Assembly (NCBI GenBank): GCA_001414485.1
Contig: LLEY01000026.1
Location: 1-64,000 of the forward strand
Length of the DNA stretch: 64,000 nucleotides
Source: Calycina herbarum
Taxonomy: Eukaryota > Ascomycota > Leotiomycetes > Helotiales > Pezizellaceae
Reading direction: 5' to 3'
In this document: in pieces, positions 34,960 through 46,626 of the stretch
Position numbering within the stretch: position 1 is the stretch's first letter
Layout of the letters: each line of letters starts with the position of its first letter
Notes under the pieces: model-generated
The model's input: the letters and a program-made list of their open reading frames with translations, nothing else
Told to the model about the DNA's origin: nothing
Database searches by the model: none
Translations under genes and position numbers: made by a program

Positions 34960-37254
34960 ATGTCATCCACTTACTCCGATACTTCTGTCCCCGTTTCTAG
35001 AGTTACCGACGAGACCAACGGAGGAAAGCCAGGCCTATCTCTACGAAAAAGCTGTCAATTTTGTCGCTCGAGGAAAATTCGATGCTCGGGACAAAACATA
35101 TGCAACGCTTGTAGAGAAAGAAATATCGAATGCTCTTATGGGGCTTCCGGGCAAAAGGGTCGGCCACGGGGACCAGCCCGAACTCCCAGTCAGGATAGCT
35201 CCCGTTTCCAGTCTAGAGCTCCAACACCGTGTCTAGAACCATCATATTCGAGTAATACCCCAGATGGACAATCAGTCTACACTGTGGCTGCCAATTTGGA
35301 CGATAAGTTCCATCGCCTGATAGGTTGCCCCCTTGGAAAACCCGCAAATGCCTCTGACCAAGTTCTGGACACCTTAGCAAACCAGATTTCACGTGGCAGC
35401 TTTTCGACTACTACCCGGCCTCAGATTTCTTCAAACCCTCCGCCATTGAAGGCTCTCTCATACGAAACCTTATTTTTTACATTGGTCCCGGAAGTCATAG
35501 AAATTGTCGCTTCTCGAGTTGGTAACTTTGGCTGCCAGCAACCCGAATCAAATCGCTGTCGATATTTTGCTAGATTGTTTCTGGTCGACAAAACAACATC
35601 TATGTTTTCCCCGTCATTCAAAGAGGATGGCTTTAGTAGCGGTGTCGACCAGTCAATGAAACTGAGCGACAGCCCCTTGGAGGAAATCAACAGCCATTTA
35701 ACAGCACAACTTCTCGACATTTGGTTTTCACAACATCCGTTGACATTTATGCTTGCCAAAACTCTCCTCCTCAGAGATATCCGGAATGGAACATATGACG
35801 AAATTCTCGTTTCTGTAATGCTCGCAGACGTGCAATATGCCCAAGGCAATGCACTTAGTCGCGATAAAGGGGAACGGCTTTTCAGATGGGCTACATGCAA
35901 GTTGCAAGAGGTATCCCAAAGCACTGTAAGACTATCTACAATTCAGGCTGTTATATTGCTTGGCTGGCGTTGCCTTTCCTTGGGGAATGCACGACGGGCG
36001 ATATGCTATTTCGTCTGGGCTGGAGAGGCACTCAACTTATTGCCAACACCACAGCCAGGTGTTCATTCTATCAATGGCATCGATGTTGGAGAAATTCAAC
36101 AAGAATCACATCGCAATGCATGCTGCCTTGTCTTTTCTATCAAGCTTTGGGCATTGCTTCAGCTAAACATTACGGGGTGCCAACAGGTTCCCCTCAGTGC
36201 TCCACCATTCATTGTATCCCACGAAAACTCTTCAGAGAGCTTTAAGCTCGACAGAACTTCTCACAATCTGGCAACACTCCAAAATCAAGAACGGATGTAT
36301 CGAGAACTGTGTTTACTGAGCCATGTTTCAGCCACAGCAGCTCATATTCTCGCTATACCCCTACCTCGAGAAGAATTGAGCGATGTTGGGTTTTTGCAAT
36401 CTCACAAATGGCAGACGAATGATATCCCTGGCGAATTATCCACGCAGATTCGTTCAGTCTTGTTGAACTTGATTTCAAGCATAAAACCCCATTCACAATA
36501 CGATTATTTAAACGGGTTGACGCTTTGCGCGCTGCATACGTTGTTTATACCCTGTCTCTTTCCACCCAGTTGCTTCGATGTGTATGGGAGTACAAGAGAT
36601 CGTACACTCGAAACAGCAAGCATATGTCAGCCGATTATTGATTTTTGCTCCTCAGCAAAATCGTTGTTGCAAATATTTTCTGTTCATGAGGATTCTGAAC
36701 AAGAAGGATCAAGCCCAGGTAGAATTTTGATCTCACAACACTTCTCGAGCAGGAACGACCTCTTCGCCCTCGCCCTCGATTCATGCGGTCGTGGCATGAA
36801 CTCGATCTACTTGCATGGTCAAAACGGGACCGAAATAGACCGCAATTGCATCCGAGAAAGTGCACCAGAGCTTGCAAGACTTGCCACGGAGCTTCATGCT
36901 TTCAGCAAGGAACTCAACTTCATCAACACCACGCGGCCCAAGGGCATCAAGAAACTACTGAAAAATGCGATTTGTCAATTTTCTAACTCCCAGATGGATT
37001 TCTCTGACTCTTATACTTCTGCAAGTACCTCATCTCGTGCTGGCTCCATGGGAATACCTGAATTGGAACTCAATGCTGCTTTTGACAATACGGATTTCTC
37101 CTTTGGGTATGATCATGCGAGCACCTCTCTTGCTGGGATCGAGGGAGATGGATTTTATGGCTACGGGTTGCCAATATTGCACGATGATATGGGTATGGGC
37201 TGGGGGTCGGACGCGAATGTACACGATATGAGAAGAGGTGGGGTGAGACAGTGA
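34960..37254 (+). CDS. Zn(II)2Cys6 transcription factor
   Basis: Intronless 764-aa ORF with ATG at 34960. The zinc cluster is at residues about 31-57: CQFCRSRKIRC, then SGQNI, then CNACRERNIEC, matching C-x2-C-x6-C-x5-C-x2-C-x6-C exactly, followed by a basic linker (GQKGRPRGPARTP). The middle region (about residues 240-500) has the helical features of the fungal-specific regulatory domain, for example LDIWFSQHPLTFMLAKTLLL and ICYFVWAGEALNLLP. The C-terminus is Ser/Gly/Asp-rich. Such proteins bind CGG-type half sites as dimers in the nucleus. No target cluster is evident; the GH10 xylanase gene lies 4.8 kb beyond its end and could be a target, but nothing in the sequence shows this. Confidence 0.9.
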   Translation: MSSTYSDTSVPVSRVTDETNGGKPGLSLRKSCQFCRSRKIRCSGQNICNACRERNIECSYGASGQKGRPRGPARTPSQDSSRFQSRAPTPCLEPSYSSNTPDGQSVYTVAANLDDKFHRLIGCPLGKPANASDQVLDTLANQISRGSFSTTTRPQISSNPPPLKALSYETLFFTLVPEVIEIVASRVGNFGCQQPESNRCRYFARLFLVDKTTSMFSPSFKEDGFSSGVDQSMKLSDSPLEEINSHLTAQLLDIWFSQHPLTFMLAKTLLLRDIRNGTYDEILVSVMLADVQYAQGNALSRDKGERLFRWATCKLQEVSQSTVRLSTIQAVILLGWRCLSLGNARRAICYFVWAGEALNLLPTPQPGVHSINGIDVGEIQQESHRNACCLVFSIKLWALLQLNITGCQQVPLSAPPFIVSHENSSESFKLDRTSHNLATLQNQERMYRELCLLSHVSATAAHILAIPLPREELSDVGFLQSHKWQTNDIPGELSTQIRSVLLNLISSIKPHSQYDYLNGLTLCALHTLFIPCLFPPSCFDVYGSTRDRTLETASICQPIIDFCSSAKSLLQIFSVHEDSEQEGSSPGRILISQHFSSRNDLFALALDSCGRGMNSIYLHGQNGTEIDRNCIRESAPELARLATELHAFSKELNFINTTRPKGIKKLLKNAICQFSNSQMDFSDSYTSASTSSRAGSMGIPELELNAAFDNTDFSFGYDHASTSLAGIEGDGFYGYGLPILHDDMGMGWGSDANVHDMRRGGVRQ

Positions 37255-38225
37255 CTTTTCTCTCAATGTTTCTTGTTACACATGTTTTTTTTTGCGATCT
37301 TTATGCCTCTACAGTAGGAAGGGCAGATAGGGTTTTCCCCTTTTCCAGTTCCTCTTTTGTCTTTTTGGAACCTCTTTTTTTAATTCCTGTTATTATTATT
37401 AGACGTCCGCTGGATCGATCTACGTTTTTTTGGTTGCAAATCTAGATTTTTTCTGTTTACCTTTCTTTTACTCTTAATATTAGAGCGGGATACATTTGAT
37501 TTGTTTTGGCTTTTGTGAATTTATGCATTCTAGAAGCGCTTTTTTAAAAATTTCCATTTGTTTTATGGATCGGGGTTTCTTTTTGAGTTGTCCAGATCTC
37601 TGGAAACATATCACGTGAGTATATGTACCTTTTCATGGCGGATTCGGTTGAGATTGCAGTCTATCGGAGACCTTCTTAAAAGTTGATCCTAATGGAATCT
37701 GATTGCTAACAAAGGATATATGCTTCCGTGTTTCCTCGAAAAGATGATGGGTCACCTGTGCTGGCTAAGAAGACGAACTCGCGGGCACATGAATTCAGAC
37801 TATGTAAACGAGATAGATGCTGCTGTTGAAAGGTCGGAACCCGCGACGGGACATTTATTCTTTGCGAAACAACGTTGGGGTCGTAATCAGGAGAGGAAAA
37901 TTTATGAGGTATCTGGTCAAAGTCGAAAACAAAGTCATGATGGTCCGGTAGAAATGTGGGTTTCACCGACTCATGGTGGTTAATGGATTGTAATCAAACT
38001 GTTTGTGAGTTTTTGGAAGCGTGGGTTATGAAAGTTAGAGCCAGTATCAGCATAATTGTAAAGTACTGTACATATGGAAGTAAATTTAATTGTTTGGTAC
38101 GCCAGCTGTTCCTTTCCCAAAATTATGATGCTACTTGCTGCTGAACTCCATAATCAAATTACCACACGCCAACTGCTGGGGTATCATATAGAATAGAAAA
38201 CCCAGGACAACCCCGCCTCTCATTA
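37255..38225. other. intergenic between two convergent genes, no gene seen
   Basis: T-rich 3' region of the Zn2Cys6 gene at 37255-37560, then unique sequence. The ORF pair near 37706-37983 overlaps on opposite strands and has no family features. Confidence 0.5.
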
Positions 38226-39260
38226 TCACTCAAAATCCTCCGTGTTGTGGTCCGTAAATGTGGTAGTGGTACACATCCGATACTCTGGACACCAATGGTA
38301 TATTTCCTCCATATGTTCTGGTTGCCAAATATTGGGTTGATGAAACCCTAGCGGCTTCTCGTACCACATCGTTTCCACCGAAAACTTCATCGCTACCTCC
38401 GGCGTAGGAAGATTTGAGCCAGCAAACTCTCTCATCTTTTTGCCAAACCACTGGTCTTCGTAATCCACATTTCCTTCCGAATGGTCTCCATGCCTCTCAA
38501 CCTGCCAGTCGAAATTGTTCACAATCTCCAGGCACATCGTCCGATTTCTGATTGATAACCCGCCGTTATATCCCATGCCCAATCCCTCTCTAACAGGTGC
38601 ACCGACAAAATCGTATTGGAGGAAATCTTCGACTTTTTGTGGTGCTTTTGTACAGAGGATGCTGTCTGCTTGGAACAACAGAAGATGCTCTGCGGGCGCT
38701 AACTGTTCCCAAAACCATGGCTTTGTGAAGAAGGCAGATACACTTGCATGTGAGCTGAGTTTCTCTTCCTCCGGCAGTGATCGGACATGAAAGCGTCCTA
38801 CAGCCACCTCGCGCTGAAAGGGCTCGGATTCAGAAAACAAAACTCGGTTTTCTTCACTCGTGAAGACGTGGATAGGCCATTCTGGACCGAGAACGGAGGA
38901 GAAATGAAGAGTTATTGGGACTAAATTCTCAAGCGGTCGGTTTTCGACTATCGCCGCTGCTTTTTGACTCGAAATTCGAATGCCGTATGGGGTCTCGAGC
39001 GGAACTGGGCTCGCAGCGTGGTCAAGGTCGATTCCTATTTCGTTACTCGAGTAGTCGCCACCCCTAAGCAAAAAAATTGCAAAAAGTAAAAGTGCAGTCG
39101 TGATGAGAAGGATGCCACTCGCAAGCGAAAGTCTTTTGCGCCCGAGAAATGGGATGCTTTTGCTATGGGAAATGGGAGATTCGATGAAAGGTTCAGTGTC
39201 TGGGCTATCTTCTGATGGGCGCCACTGCCGTGCCATTGATAAGGCGCGGATTTGAAACAT
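38226..39260 (-). CDS. DUF5672-type glycosyltransferase-like type II membrane protein
   Basis: Intronless 344-aa ORF, ATG at 39260. A single membrane segment (about residues 45-65, LASGILLITTALLLFAIFLL) follows a short cytosolic tail, so the rest should face the Golgi lumen. The lumenal part carries features of the DUF5672 family as I remember it: HLLLFQADSILC (strand ending in a D-x-S in place of a DxD), FLQYDFVGAPV, GMGYNGGLSIRNR and VDYEDQWFGKKM. Members are predicted glycosyltransferases of largely unknown substrate. A second in-frame Met at residue 9 is possible as the start. No damage seen. Confidence 0.85.
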   Translation of the reverse strand: MFQIRALSMARQWRPSEDSPDTEPFIESPISHSKSIPFLGRKRLSLASGILLITTALLLFAIFLLRGGDYSSNEIGIDLDHAASPVPLETPYGIRISSQKAAAIVENRPLENLVPITLHFSSVLGPEWPIHVFTSEENRVLFSESEPFQREVAVGRFHVRSLPEEEKLSSHASVSAFFTKPWFWEQLAPAEHLLLFQADSILCTKAPQKVEDFLQYDFVGAPVREGLGMGYNGGLSIRNRTMCLEIVNNFDWQVERHGDHSEGNVDYEDQWFGKKMREFAGSNLPTPEVAMKFSVETMWYEKPLGFHQPNIWQPEHMEEIYHWCPEYRMCTTTTFTDHNTEDFE

Positions 39261-39598
39261 TTTGAATGAGAATTCTCAGCACACGCAATAATGAACGACC
39301 CAGAATAAATAGAATGGATAATACTTTGAAGTATGAAGAAAAGATTCCCCGCGATGATTCTTGTTACCAACAGTCCGCCAACATTTGTTCCTCCGTGCCA
39401 TCCCAGCAATTTCAGCGCATGCACGTTTTTTTGAGGCCATCACCGCCCCCACGGAGATATCAGCGCTTGCTGAAACTGCTAGGCCAACAGCCATGTACTG
39501 TCTTGTACAGTGGCGGGATCGAAGGTCTGCGATATTTCGCTTCAAAGATGGAGCTCTCACGCACGCTCGCGATGGATATTCAAAGTGGCAATAAATAG

Positions 39599-39726
39599 TG
39601 TCACGTAAAAGTGGACCCCTCGGCTACGCTGTCAGGGGTGCCTTTTCACCTGTATATAAGGGGCTATAGCCCCGCTCTAATTCAAGCTCTTTAGAGCTTT
39701 TTTCACACCTGATTTTGTACGTGACA
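39599..39726. mobile_element. 128-bp MITE-like element, 9-bp terminal inverted repeats
   Basis: Begins TGTCACGTA and ends TACGTGACA, exact complements, flanked by AATAG on both sides (39594-39598 and 39727-39731). The interior carries two further hairpins: GGGGCTATAGCCCC and AAGCTCTTTAGAGCTT, the latter followed by a T run. No coding capacity. Confidence 0.7.
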
Positions 39727-39747
39727 AATAGTTTGTGTCTGTACCTG

Positions 39748-39905
39748 CTCGTTGTTTTAAGTTTCTAGGATAATTTAAGTAAATTATCCGAAAGACTTGG
39801 AACAATTCGGGATTCTTAATCTACAGTATGATTCTTAGAACAATGAAACTTTAAAATAGTACTGGAAAGTTAGAACAGCGGGTGATTTGTTTACCGCCGC
39901 TTTTA
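39748..39905 (+). repeat. CTCGTTGTT palindromic repeat family, copy I
   Basis: Starts CTCGTTGTTTTAAG, contains an imperfect 25-bp palindrome (39752-39776 against 39781-39805) around TTTCTAGGATAATTT, and ends near TTTACCGCCGCTTTT. The two palindrome arms differ at about five positions, mostly transitions. Related copies lie at 45963 and 60005. Confidence 0.6.
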
Positions 39906-40078
39906 GCGAGGCTGGGTAACAAAATCAACTCTGTTGTACTTTTGCCTATACTTCGCACCTTGCCTTCTTAGATGATTAGAAATGGTAAAACAATTTCAAA
40001 ATTATGAATTAACAGTTCATCTCATATATCTTAATACAAAAAACAAAAACAAAATACCTCACCCAAATTTCACCACGG

Positions 40079-41081
40079 CTAATACGTGAGTCTAACCACC
40101 TTCTTTTCATCGCTTCTTCCCGCCTCCACAACATTTTCAAACACAAAAGCCCCAACATCTCTCCTACTGATTGTTAATCCCATCGCTCCCGGCTCACCCT
40201 GTAGCGCTGCTTTCACTTTTTCCGTTCCTCTTTCTTCGCCATCTGTAAGTATTGTTGGCTTCACAATTACGTATCCTTCGATAATACCAGAGTCGCACGC
40301 ACCCACTATGGCTTTCTCCATGTGTGCCTTACCCGTACGGGGTTCATTCAGTAACCAGAAATACAATGGAGTACTACGGATGATCTCGGAGTCAGTATTG
40401 CCCTTTCTAGAAGTATGTTTGGGGAAACTAGGAAGAAGCGGGGTTGTGTGAGGAGGAAGTGAGATGTCTGGGGAGGAAATGGTGTCTTAATCCTCCTAAA
40501 ACAACCTGAAAGAGGGGAAATAACTCGGAGAATACCCACTACAACCATGGAACATCTTTTTCCTGGGTGGTGCCAATTGTACTGATAGCAACCAAGCTAG
40601 GTCCTTTTCCGCCAGCCGTCACAGCGCCTTTGCTCTTCAGTGCCGAAGTAACAGCTTTTATACCATCCTCACAAATCGTTGGGTCGTCGAGTTGTAGCTT
40701 GGGAACTACGCAGTTCCATTTGAAAGAGGGTGTAGCACCAACTCCGTATATGACAAGATCAATACTGCTGTTGGAATCGGCGTCGGGGAATAGCGTAGCT
40801 GTGACAGAATCTTCGTTTCTGATGTTTCCTTCGATGACTGTGAGACGAGTGGATACTTGAGAGTCGGTTATTGCGTATTGTGTGGTGAGGAAGGTGATGA
40901 GCTTTGTCTTGCTACGAGCCACTGGACAATACATTAGTTTCAGGAAATTGAGGGGTGTGCAGTAGCTCTAGGACTCACATGCTCGACATGTGTAACCCGC
41001 CTTCAAACACTTTGCCAACGTAGAACCGGCACAACCACCTCCAGCACCGAAGAAAGCGATTGTTGGAACTGCCATTCCCAT
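40079..41081 (-). CDS. Rossmann-fold NAD(P)-binding protein (atypical SDR / NmrA-like)
   Basis: Three exons (41081-40979, 40921-40543, 40373-40079) sum to 777 nt, giving 258 aa. It begins MGMAVPTIAFFGAGGGCAGS, a beta strand followed by a glycine-rich dinucleotide loop, then a helix LAKCLKAGYTC. The middle strand LVIYGVGATPSF and the later IEGYVIVKPTILTDGE fit the extended/atypical SDR pattern (PF13460-like). The catalytic Tyr-x3-Lys is not evident, so it may be a redox sensor or a non-classical reductase. The second intron is 169 nt, longer than its neighbours; the splice sites were chosen by frame and give WFTPLYFWLLNEP across the junction. Met3 (41075) is an alternative start. Confidence 0.75.
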
Positions 41082-42075
41082 CTTGGATGGTTCTGATAAT
41101 TTGAAGTGTATCTAGAGGGTTGCGTAAACTTTGGCGCGGGGGAGATATTTTGAGTTGAGTTTGTAATTTGCAGATGAGTCTTTCGTTTTTGTATAAGACA
41201 AACAGTTTGATGAGGAGGCTTAACGATTTTATAATGTTTGGCCGTGGGCAAGGGAATCGCTCGAGAGTCCTATCTCCTATCCCCTGTCGCACGAGCAACT
41301 CATTTCTGCCTTAGCGAAAGCGCCTTGAGTGTGCAGAGACTTCAGTTTTTATTGCACCATTATCTGACTTGGATGGTATCAATAACAGCAGGCCTAAAAC
41401 TGGCTACAATTATTGAAATTTTCTTTTCCCTTTTTCATTGTTTCTGGTATCATTTAAGTCTCTCCATTTTCAAAGTGTCACGTGGATGCGGGAGGGTCCT
41501 AGCACGTGCACCACTAAAATAAAAAATGCTCTCCTACCCAATCTCACGTCCAAACGTACAGAGTACACGCGTCAACACAGAGCAGCGATCCCCTCTTCCA
41601 CTGAGAGATGTCTTTTGATAAACTCAACGTCTGCTCTACTCCACTATCTTGCTATAGCAGGCAACGGCCTTGTACACGAGCTCGACAGGGGTCGGACCTA
41701 AAGGACTTTCTTTCCTCCGCCTTCTCTTTTCCGCAAGATTACCCTATCGACAAGTAGGCATTCAAAAATCTAGACTACTGTGTTACGCGTCCACGTCGAG
41801 TGTTTATCATTGCGTGTCATGCAGCCAACAGCTGACTCAGAATCATACGAACGCACCAATAAGATTAGGAACGTTTCACCACTTTGCCCAGCACAATAAA
41901 TGCAGATTCAAGGGAGAGTGCCATGAATCCGGAGCTTGTGCTCAAAATATCTCCATTAACTTTTGCCAGAAGAGATTCGTTTCAGGAAGAAGGAGTGTTA
42001 AAGGAGAGCTTGAAAATTGATTCTCATTTCAAAAATACTCTTAGGTTGACATAACTAATTATAACAATCCCCCTC
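41082..42075. other. intergenic, no gene supported
   Basis: Promoter side of the Rossmann gene and the 3' side of the xylanase gene. Plus-strand ORFs (41238-41522, 41670-42020) lack family features and start inside the neighbour's 5' region. Confidence 0.45.
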
Positions 42076-43227
42076 TTACGTGCTTAAATACTTGTAAACT
42101 GCTGTGTAACAGGCCTTAGGGTTATATGATGCGTCAAACATCAAAGGGTTGTTACTTGCTCTCCAAGAATCTGGATCTCGAACACCCCAAGAAGTAATGC
42201 CAACACATTTCTTATTTTCAACACATGCTTTTGCGACCTACACTTTTGTTAATATCTCCAACAGACAAACATGGAGGATATGGCTTACTGCGACGTAATC
42301 ATTGGAACTTGCTCCAACAATATCAAGTTCAGTGACAGCAACTTCGGCGACACCACTGTTGGCGAGAACAGTCAGAGCACCAGCAGTTCCAGAAGCTTGA
42401 CCAGATGAGAGATGGGATTGCGATCCTAGGAGTTTTGTCAACATGGCGATTCACAAAACGGAACTGCATCACATACCAATTCCATCAATTGGAATTCCTT
42501 GTCCAATCCACTTCTTGACAAGATTCGCCATGCCGGTTGTCTTCGCATAAGTCCCAGAATCGAGATTATAATCATTGATATAAAGCTTGGCATTCGGATC
42601 GGTAGCACGAGCGGTATCGAAAGCGATCTTGATGAATTTCTCTCCCATGGTCTTCATAAATGGCTGAGAACTATCAAGTGCTCCTTGCTCGGTGAGAACT
42701 TCATTCACCACATCCCATGCGTAGATCTGCCCCTTCCATTTTGTCATCTCAGTAGTGATATGATTCTTAAGTGCAGCTTCCATTGCAGTAGCAGAGAGAC
42801 CGGAAACCCATCCGGGAAGTTGAGAATGCCAGCATAGAGTATGACCGCGGATGGTTTTGTTGTTTGTTGTTGCCCAGTCCACCAGGTAGTCTCCCCCAGC
42901 AAAATTGAATTTTCCTTGGGAGGCTAAAAGTCAACTCCATTAGTTGTCGATTTCAAAGATTCTTTGATCGACGAACTTACATTCAGTGGTGTCCCATTTC
43001 ATGCTGTTTTCGGGAGTCACTTGTCCAAAGTTTGCTTGGATGATCTTTGCATTGGAGCCTGCAGTCAAGCGATTTTGATCCGTGGCGGTGCCCCAGTATA
43101 ATTTGCCTTTCGATTTCATACCCGCATCAATGCTGTTCGCAGCCTGTCGTTCAATGATTTCGACGATTGGTGACCCAAAGACCGCCGGTGTTGCCAAAAC
43201 GGCGAGTAAAAGGGATGAGTAAAGCAT
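42076..43227 (-). CDS. secreted GH10 endo-1,4-beta-xylanase
   Basis: Four exons (43227-42981, 42923-42477, 42425-42289, 42237-42076) sum to 993 nt, giving 330 aa. Signal peptide [18 protein letters not shown] followed by a short propeptide-like stretch ending in ERQ. The GH10 barrel is complete: [42 protein letters not shown], the acid/base in [10 protein letters not shown], the nucleophile in [10 protein letters not shown], and [13 protein letters not shown]. It hydrolyses internal beta-1,4 linkages of xylan outside the cell. No carbohydrate-binding module at either end, and the length suits a single-domain enzyme. Introns are 57, 51 and 51 nt. It appears intact. Confidence 0.95.
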
Positions 43228-43300
43228 GACGAACTTTAATACTCGGAAAACAAAACAAGGTTGATGTCCAGAATCATTTAAGGCAGACGTGATGGGTAGG

Positions 43301-43306
43301 TTTATA
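43301..43306 (-). promoter_or_regulatory. possible TATA box of the xylanase gene
   Basis: TATAAA on the minus strand (in AGTATAAACC), about 75 nt upstream of the xylanase start codon. Position is suitable; no GGCTAA-type XlnR site was found close by. Confidence 0.35.
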
Positions 43307-45962
43307 CTTTATTATTACCCGGGCTTATTATATAGCAACTTAGGCTTGGCAGCTATCTGGCATTGTGATCAATTTTTCCTTCAATCGGCAGCAACGACCG
43401 TCCGGTAGAGTAATGGTGGGGAAGAACTTGGGTAAAAATTCCCCGAGCATATCACTTGACATACAAGATAAGGAAAAATTGATTGAAACGCTTCCTCTTC
43501 TTTATTTCCCCATATTCCCCGTGACATTGTACATTAAAAGTCCGGGAAGACCACTCCATCAATCTCGCTTAGCGATGTGTGGGGTATTACTGAGGGCACC
43601 CTTTTCATCAGTTACGCAAAATTGATTAAAGACTTCGTATCTCGAGTCTCGGCACAATATAAATGGCCTGTCTAGGACGTAACCGTGATATTGGGACTGG
43701 TGATTAATTTACCCGTGGCTTATCCGGATATCAAGCTTTTATCAAGCTTTTCAGCCATGGAATCTATATAGATTGGGCCACCAGGTTTTCGTGACTACAA
43801 ATTCATCTTCTCCAAAACTGCTAAAAGTTAGTTTATGAAACAATCCCGTCCCACATCGCTTAATTCCGGCTGCTCCGTGGATTTTTTCACTTCTACTCTT
43901 TCTGACTGCAAAATTTCCGAAAAGTTCTGAGAGACTTTCGGATATCATGGTATCGTAGTGGTCATTTTCTGGATCGAACACTGTTTTCAAACATACGGGC
44001 TCCCAAAAGGTCTATTTTCCCGAGATATTTGGTTGCTCAAGGAGGTATGAAACTAGCACCCACCTCTTGTGCAAACAAACGATCGAACCTGTTTACTTAT
44101 GTTGCTGCCTAGTATCTTATAGTTTGTTGGTAAATTAGGTAGTCGGGCTTATTCAAACGGATCATGAGAGCCAAAAGAAATTAATAGGCTGAACTGTCAC
44201 TTTCCCATGGGCATAACCCTTTCTGGGAAAAGGATGCTTTTCAGCCCCTTGAATTCTTTTAAAATGTTACTCCACACCATTCGAATAAGAGGGATAAATT
44301 CAAACTTGGGTCTTTCAAGACTGATCAAGGATGATGTATATTCATCTACCATGAATTTGAAAGAAAGTTCTCGGCCTGAAAAAAGAACAGAAAGTCTCGA
44401 TTTTCCCCTGACGAAAAATTAATGAAGGCCATGAGTAGTCAATATCTGGGATTACATTATTCTCTTATCAACCCACGACTACCAGCGAATCTTCATATTG
44501 AAATCCGGACGAGTAAATACAACTATTCATTTTGATATTACAAGAGAGGGCTGGAAGGGGGTTTGGTCCATGTGACACGCGTAAAATGAGATCATACGCA
44601 ATGAGTATGAGTCCTCAAAGTGGGTATAATTTGCAACATACAACATGGTTTGGAGATGGCCAGACTGTGTCCAATACCCTCGCTATAAAAATTGAGAAAA
44701 CTCACAAATGTGACCTATTCAAAGCACGTAAGAATCGATAGTTTCTGCCTGCGGCTCGACGTAGCGGAGCGATCTCCGCTTAGGTTGTGGAAGTAGGGTT
44801 CAAGGCACTTTCGTTTGAGGTTCGTGTCCACGGGATGCCTAATTCCCGAAAATGCAGAACAAGAATAGCAGAACAAATGCTGTGCACAGAGCTTGAGATC
44901 AACAAGCAGTCCGTAGAGTGGTTAGAAAAAGAGGGTGCGGTTCTATCTGAAGTACATACAAAAGCAAATCTAAGCCAATACATGTTCAACAAACCTTTGC
45001 ATGTGTGCTATTTCAAGCTCAGGAGATCGCTCAAATACCTTTTTACAATGCTCGAGGGTAAATATACACAACTGAAACGAAATGACCCTCATTAAATTTG
45101 ACCAAAAAACCTAGTAGCCCACTGTGTTTATTTTCCCTAAGGCTATGTGTATTATTTTGTTTCTATGGAGAAAATAATTTCATATTTTATCAGCGGGCTG
45201 CTAAGAGGAATCTTGTGGTCCTGATTAGTTGCACAAAAGGGTTTGAATCTCTAACTTCACAGGCCTTGACTGAGGTTCTGTGCATTCTAAGCTGTACCCT
45301 TCCGCGTGTTTTTTCTTCTCAGCCGGGTTCCTCAATGACTGGAAAAAATATGTGACTACTCTACGACCCAATTGAACAAGTGGTGTCACAATCTACATCT
45401 ATGACCAACAGTCCCTAGGCGTATTTGAAGCAACTTGACATGCACAGTTGAATCAAGGAAACAGACATCCGAAGGAGAATCGGAGAGAGCTTACGTACCT
45501 AAGAACATGTGTTATACTTCTATGCAAGGCTTTCTACTATGCAGGCCACGCGTGAATATCAAGTCTGGTCTTGCTTACAAAGTGATGGAATCATTGGAGT
45601 TTTCCTTTCTAGAAAGCCCAATGACCATGCTTTGACCCCAGAAAGAGGTCAAGCTCAATCGCCCAGTTAATATTGAAAGTTAAACAACCAAGTCAAAAAG
45701 AGTCAAAAAGAGAAAAACCAAAATCAACACGTGACCGTCTCCTTTCTCAAAATTTCTCTAAAAACTTCAATAATATTTCCACAAATCGCCGCAGCAGGCC
45801 AAATATTTTGTTTTTCGCAACTCGCAAAGATAAGAAGCATCCCTTCCATAGCAATCTAACAATCTCAACCACCACACGTGACGTCCCCTCCCATCGCAAG
45901 AAATCGATTTAGACTCTTGGCCTCCACACCTTTCAAAAAGCGGCAGTAAATACTAAATATAT
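43307..45962. other. gene-poor stretch, no gene supported
   Basis: 2.6 kb upstream of the xylanase gene. ORFs such as 44787-45095 (102 aa) and 45098-45355 carry no recognisable features, and they have no splice-linked partners. Codon use looks non-coding. Confidence 0.4.
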
Positions 45963-46165
45963 CTCGTTGTTCCAAATTTCTAGTACACTTTCAACATTAC
46001 CCTAAATACTTTAGAGCAATGAAACTTGATTGTTCTAAACACCTAGGGTAATACATTAAATTGTTCCAAGTATAGTATCTAGAATAATTCCTTTGGATTA
46101 CCCTAAAACAACGAGAGTTAGGGCAGGTGCGAACCTGATTTACTGCCGCTTTTACTGCCCATCGC
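45963..46165 (+). repeat. CTCGTTGTT palindromic repeat family, copy II
   Basis: Starts CTCGTTGTTCCAAATTTCTAG; the complementary AACAACGAG lies at 46107-46115, giving a 153-bp unit with 9-bp inverted ends. Inside is ATTGTTCCAAGTATAG and TCTAGAATAATTCC. It is followed by TTTACTGCCGCTTTTACTGCC, similar to the end of copy I. Confidence 0.6.
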
Positions 46166-46626
46166 GAGCACGTCTCTTGCTTACTCCCACAATACGACTT
46201 CGTATCGCGCGAAATATTGGTGTGTTGGCAACCTAGGAGAAGGGCCGTTGAAATCGCAACCTACATAAGCACGAGAAAACGGATCTTGAAGTCTGTACAA
46301 ATTATCATTATGGAATTTTCCGTTCAATCAATGCCTATCGTTGAACCCCAATACTCCATTTCCATGCCAGGAAAAACTTCCCACCACAACACCATGCCCA
46401 TCCCAGTTTTGTACACCGCCCAGCCATCTTTTGAGATGCAGCCTGGCCATTCCCAGCCACCCCTTAAAAGAAATTCGTATCCCGGAATATCGGTACCGCT
46501 TCCTGAGCTGAACCTCCATTTCTTTTGGGATGCAACCCACATGTTCGCACATATCAATACAACTCCATTGAGATGCAGCCCAAGAGTTCGCAAATAATCG
46601 TTCACAACTTGAATGCCCTGCTGAAA

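Larger units (their letters stand above)
39261..40078. other. intergenic with two small repeats
   Basis: Holds the promoter of the DUF5672 gene, a 128-bp MITE (39599-39726) and one copy of a palindromic repeat family (39748-39905), then the 3' side of the Rossmann gene. No gene. Confidence 0.55.

Noticed and set aside
34960..43227. A regulated gene cluster of the Zn2Cys6 factor with the GH10 xylanase.
   Set aside because: They are separated by unrelated genes and repeats, and no shared promoter motif was found.
44787..45355. Possible genes of 102 and 85 codons upstream of the xylanase.
   Set aside because: Composition and lack of any recognisable motif; no supporting splice structure.
46217..46597. 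A 126-codon plus-strand ORF just beyond the low-complexity protein gene.
   Set aside because: Two other frames on the opposite strand are equally open here, and the peptide (MPIVEPQYSISMPGKTSHH) resembles low-complexity translation.
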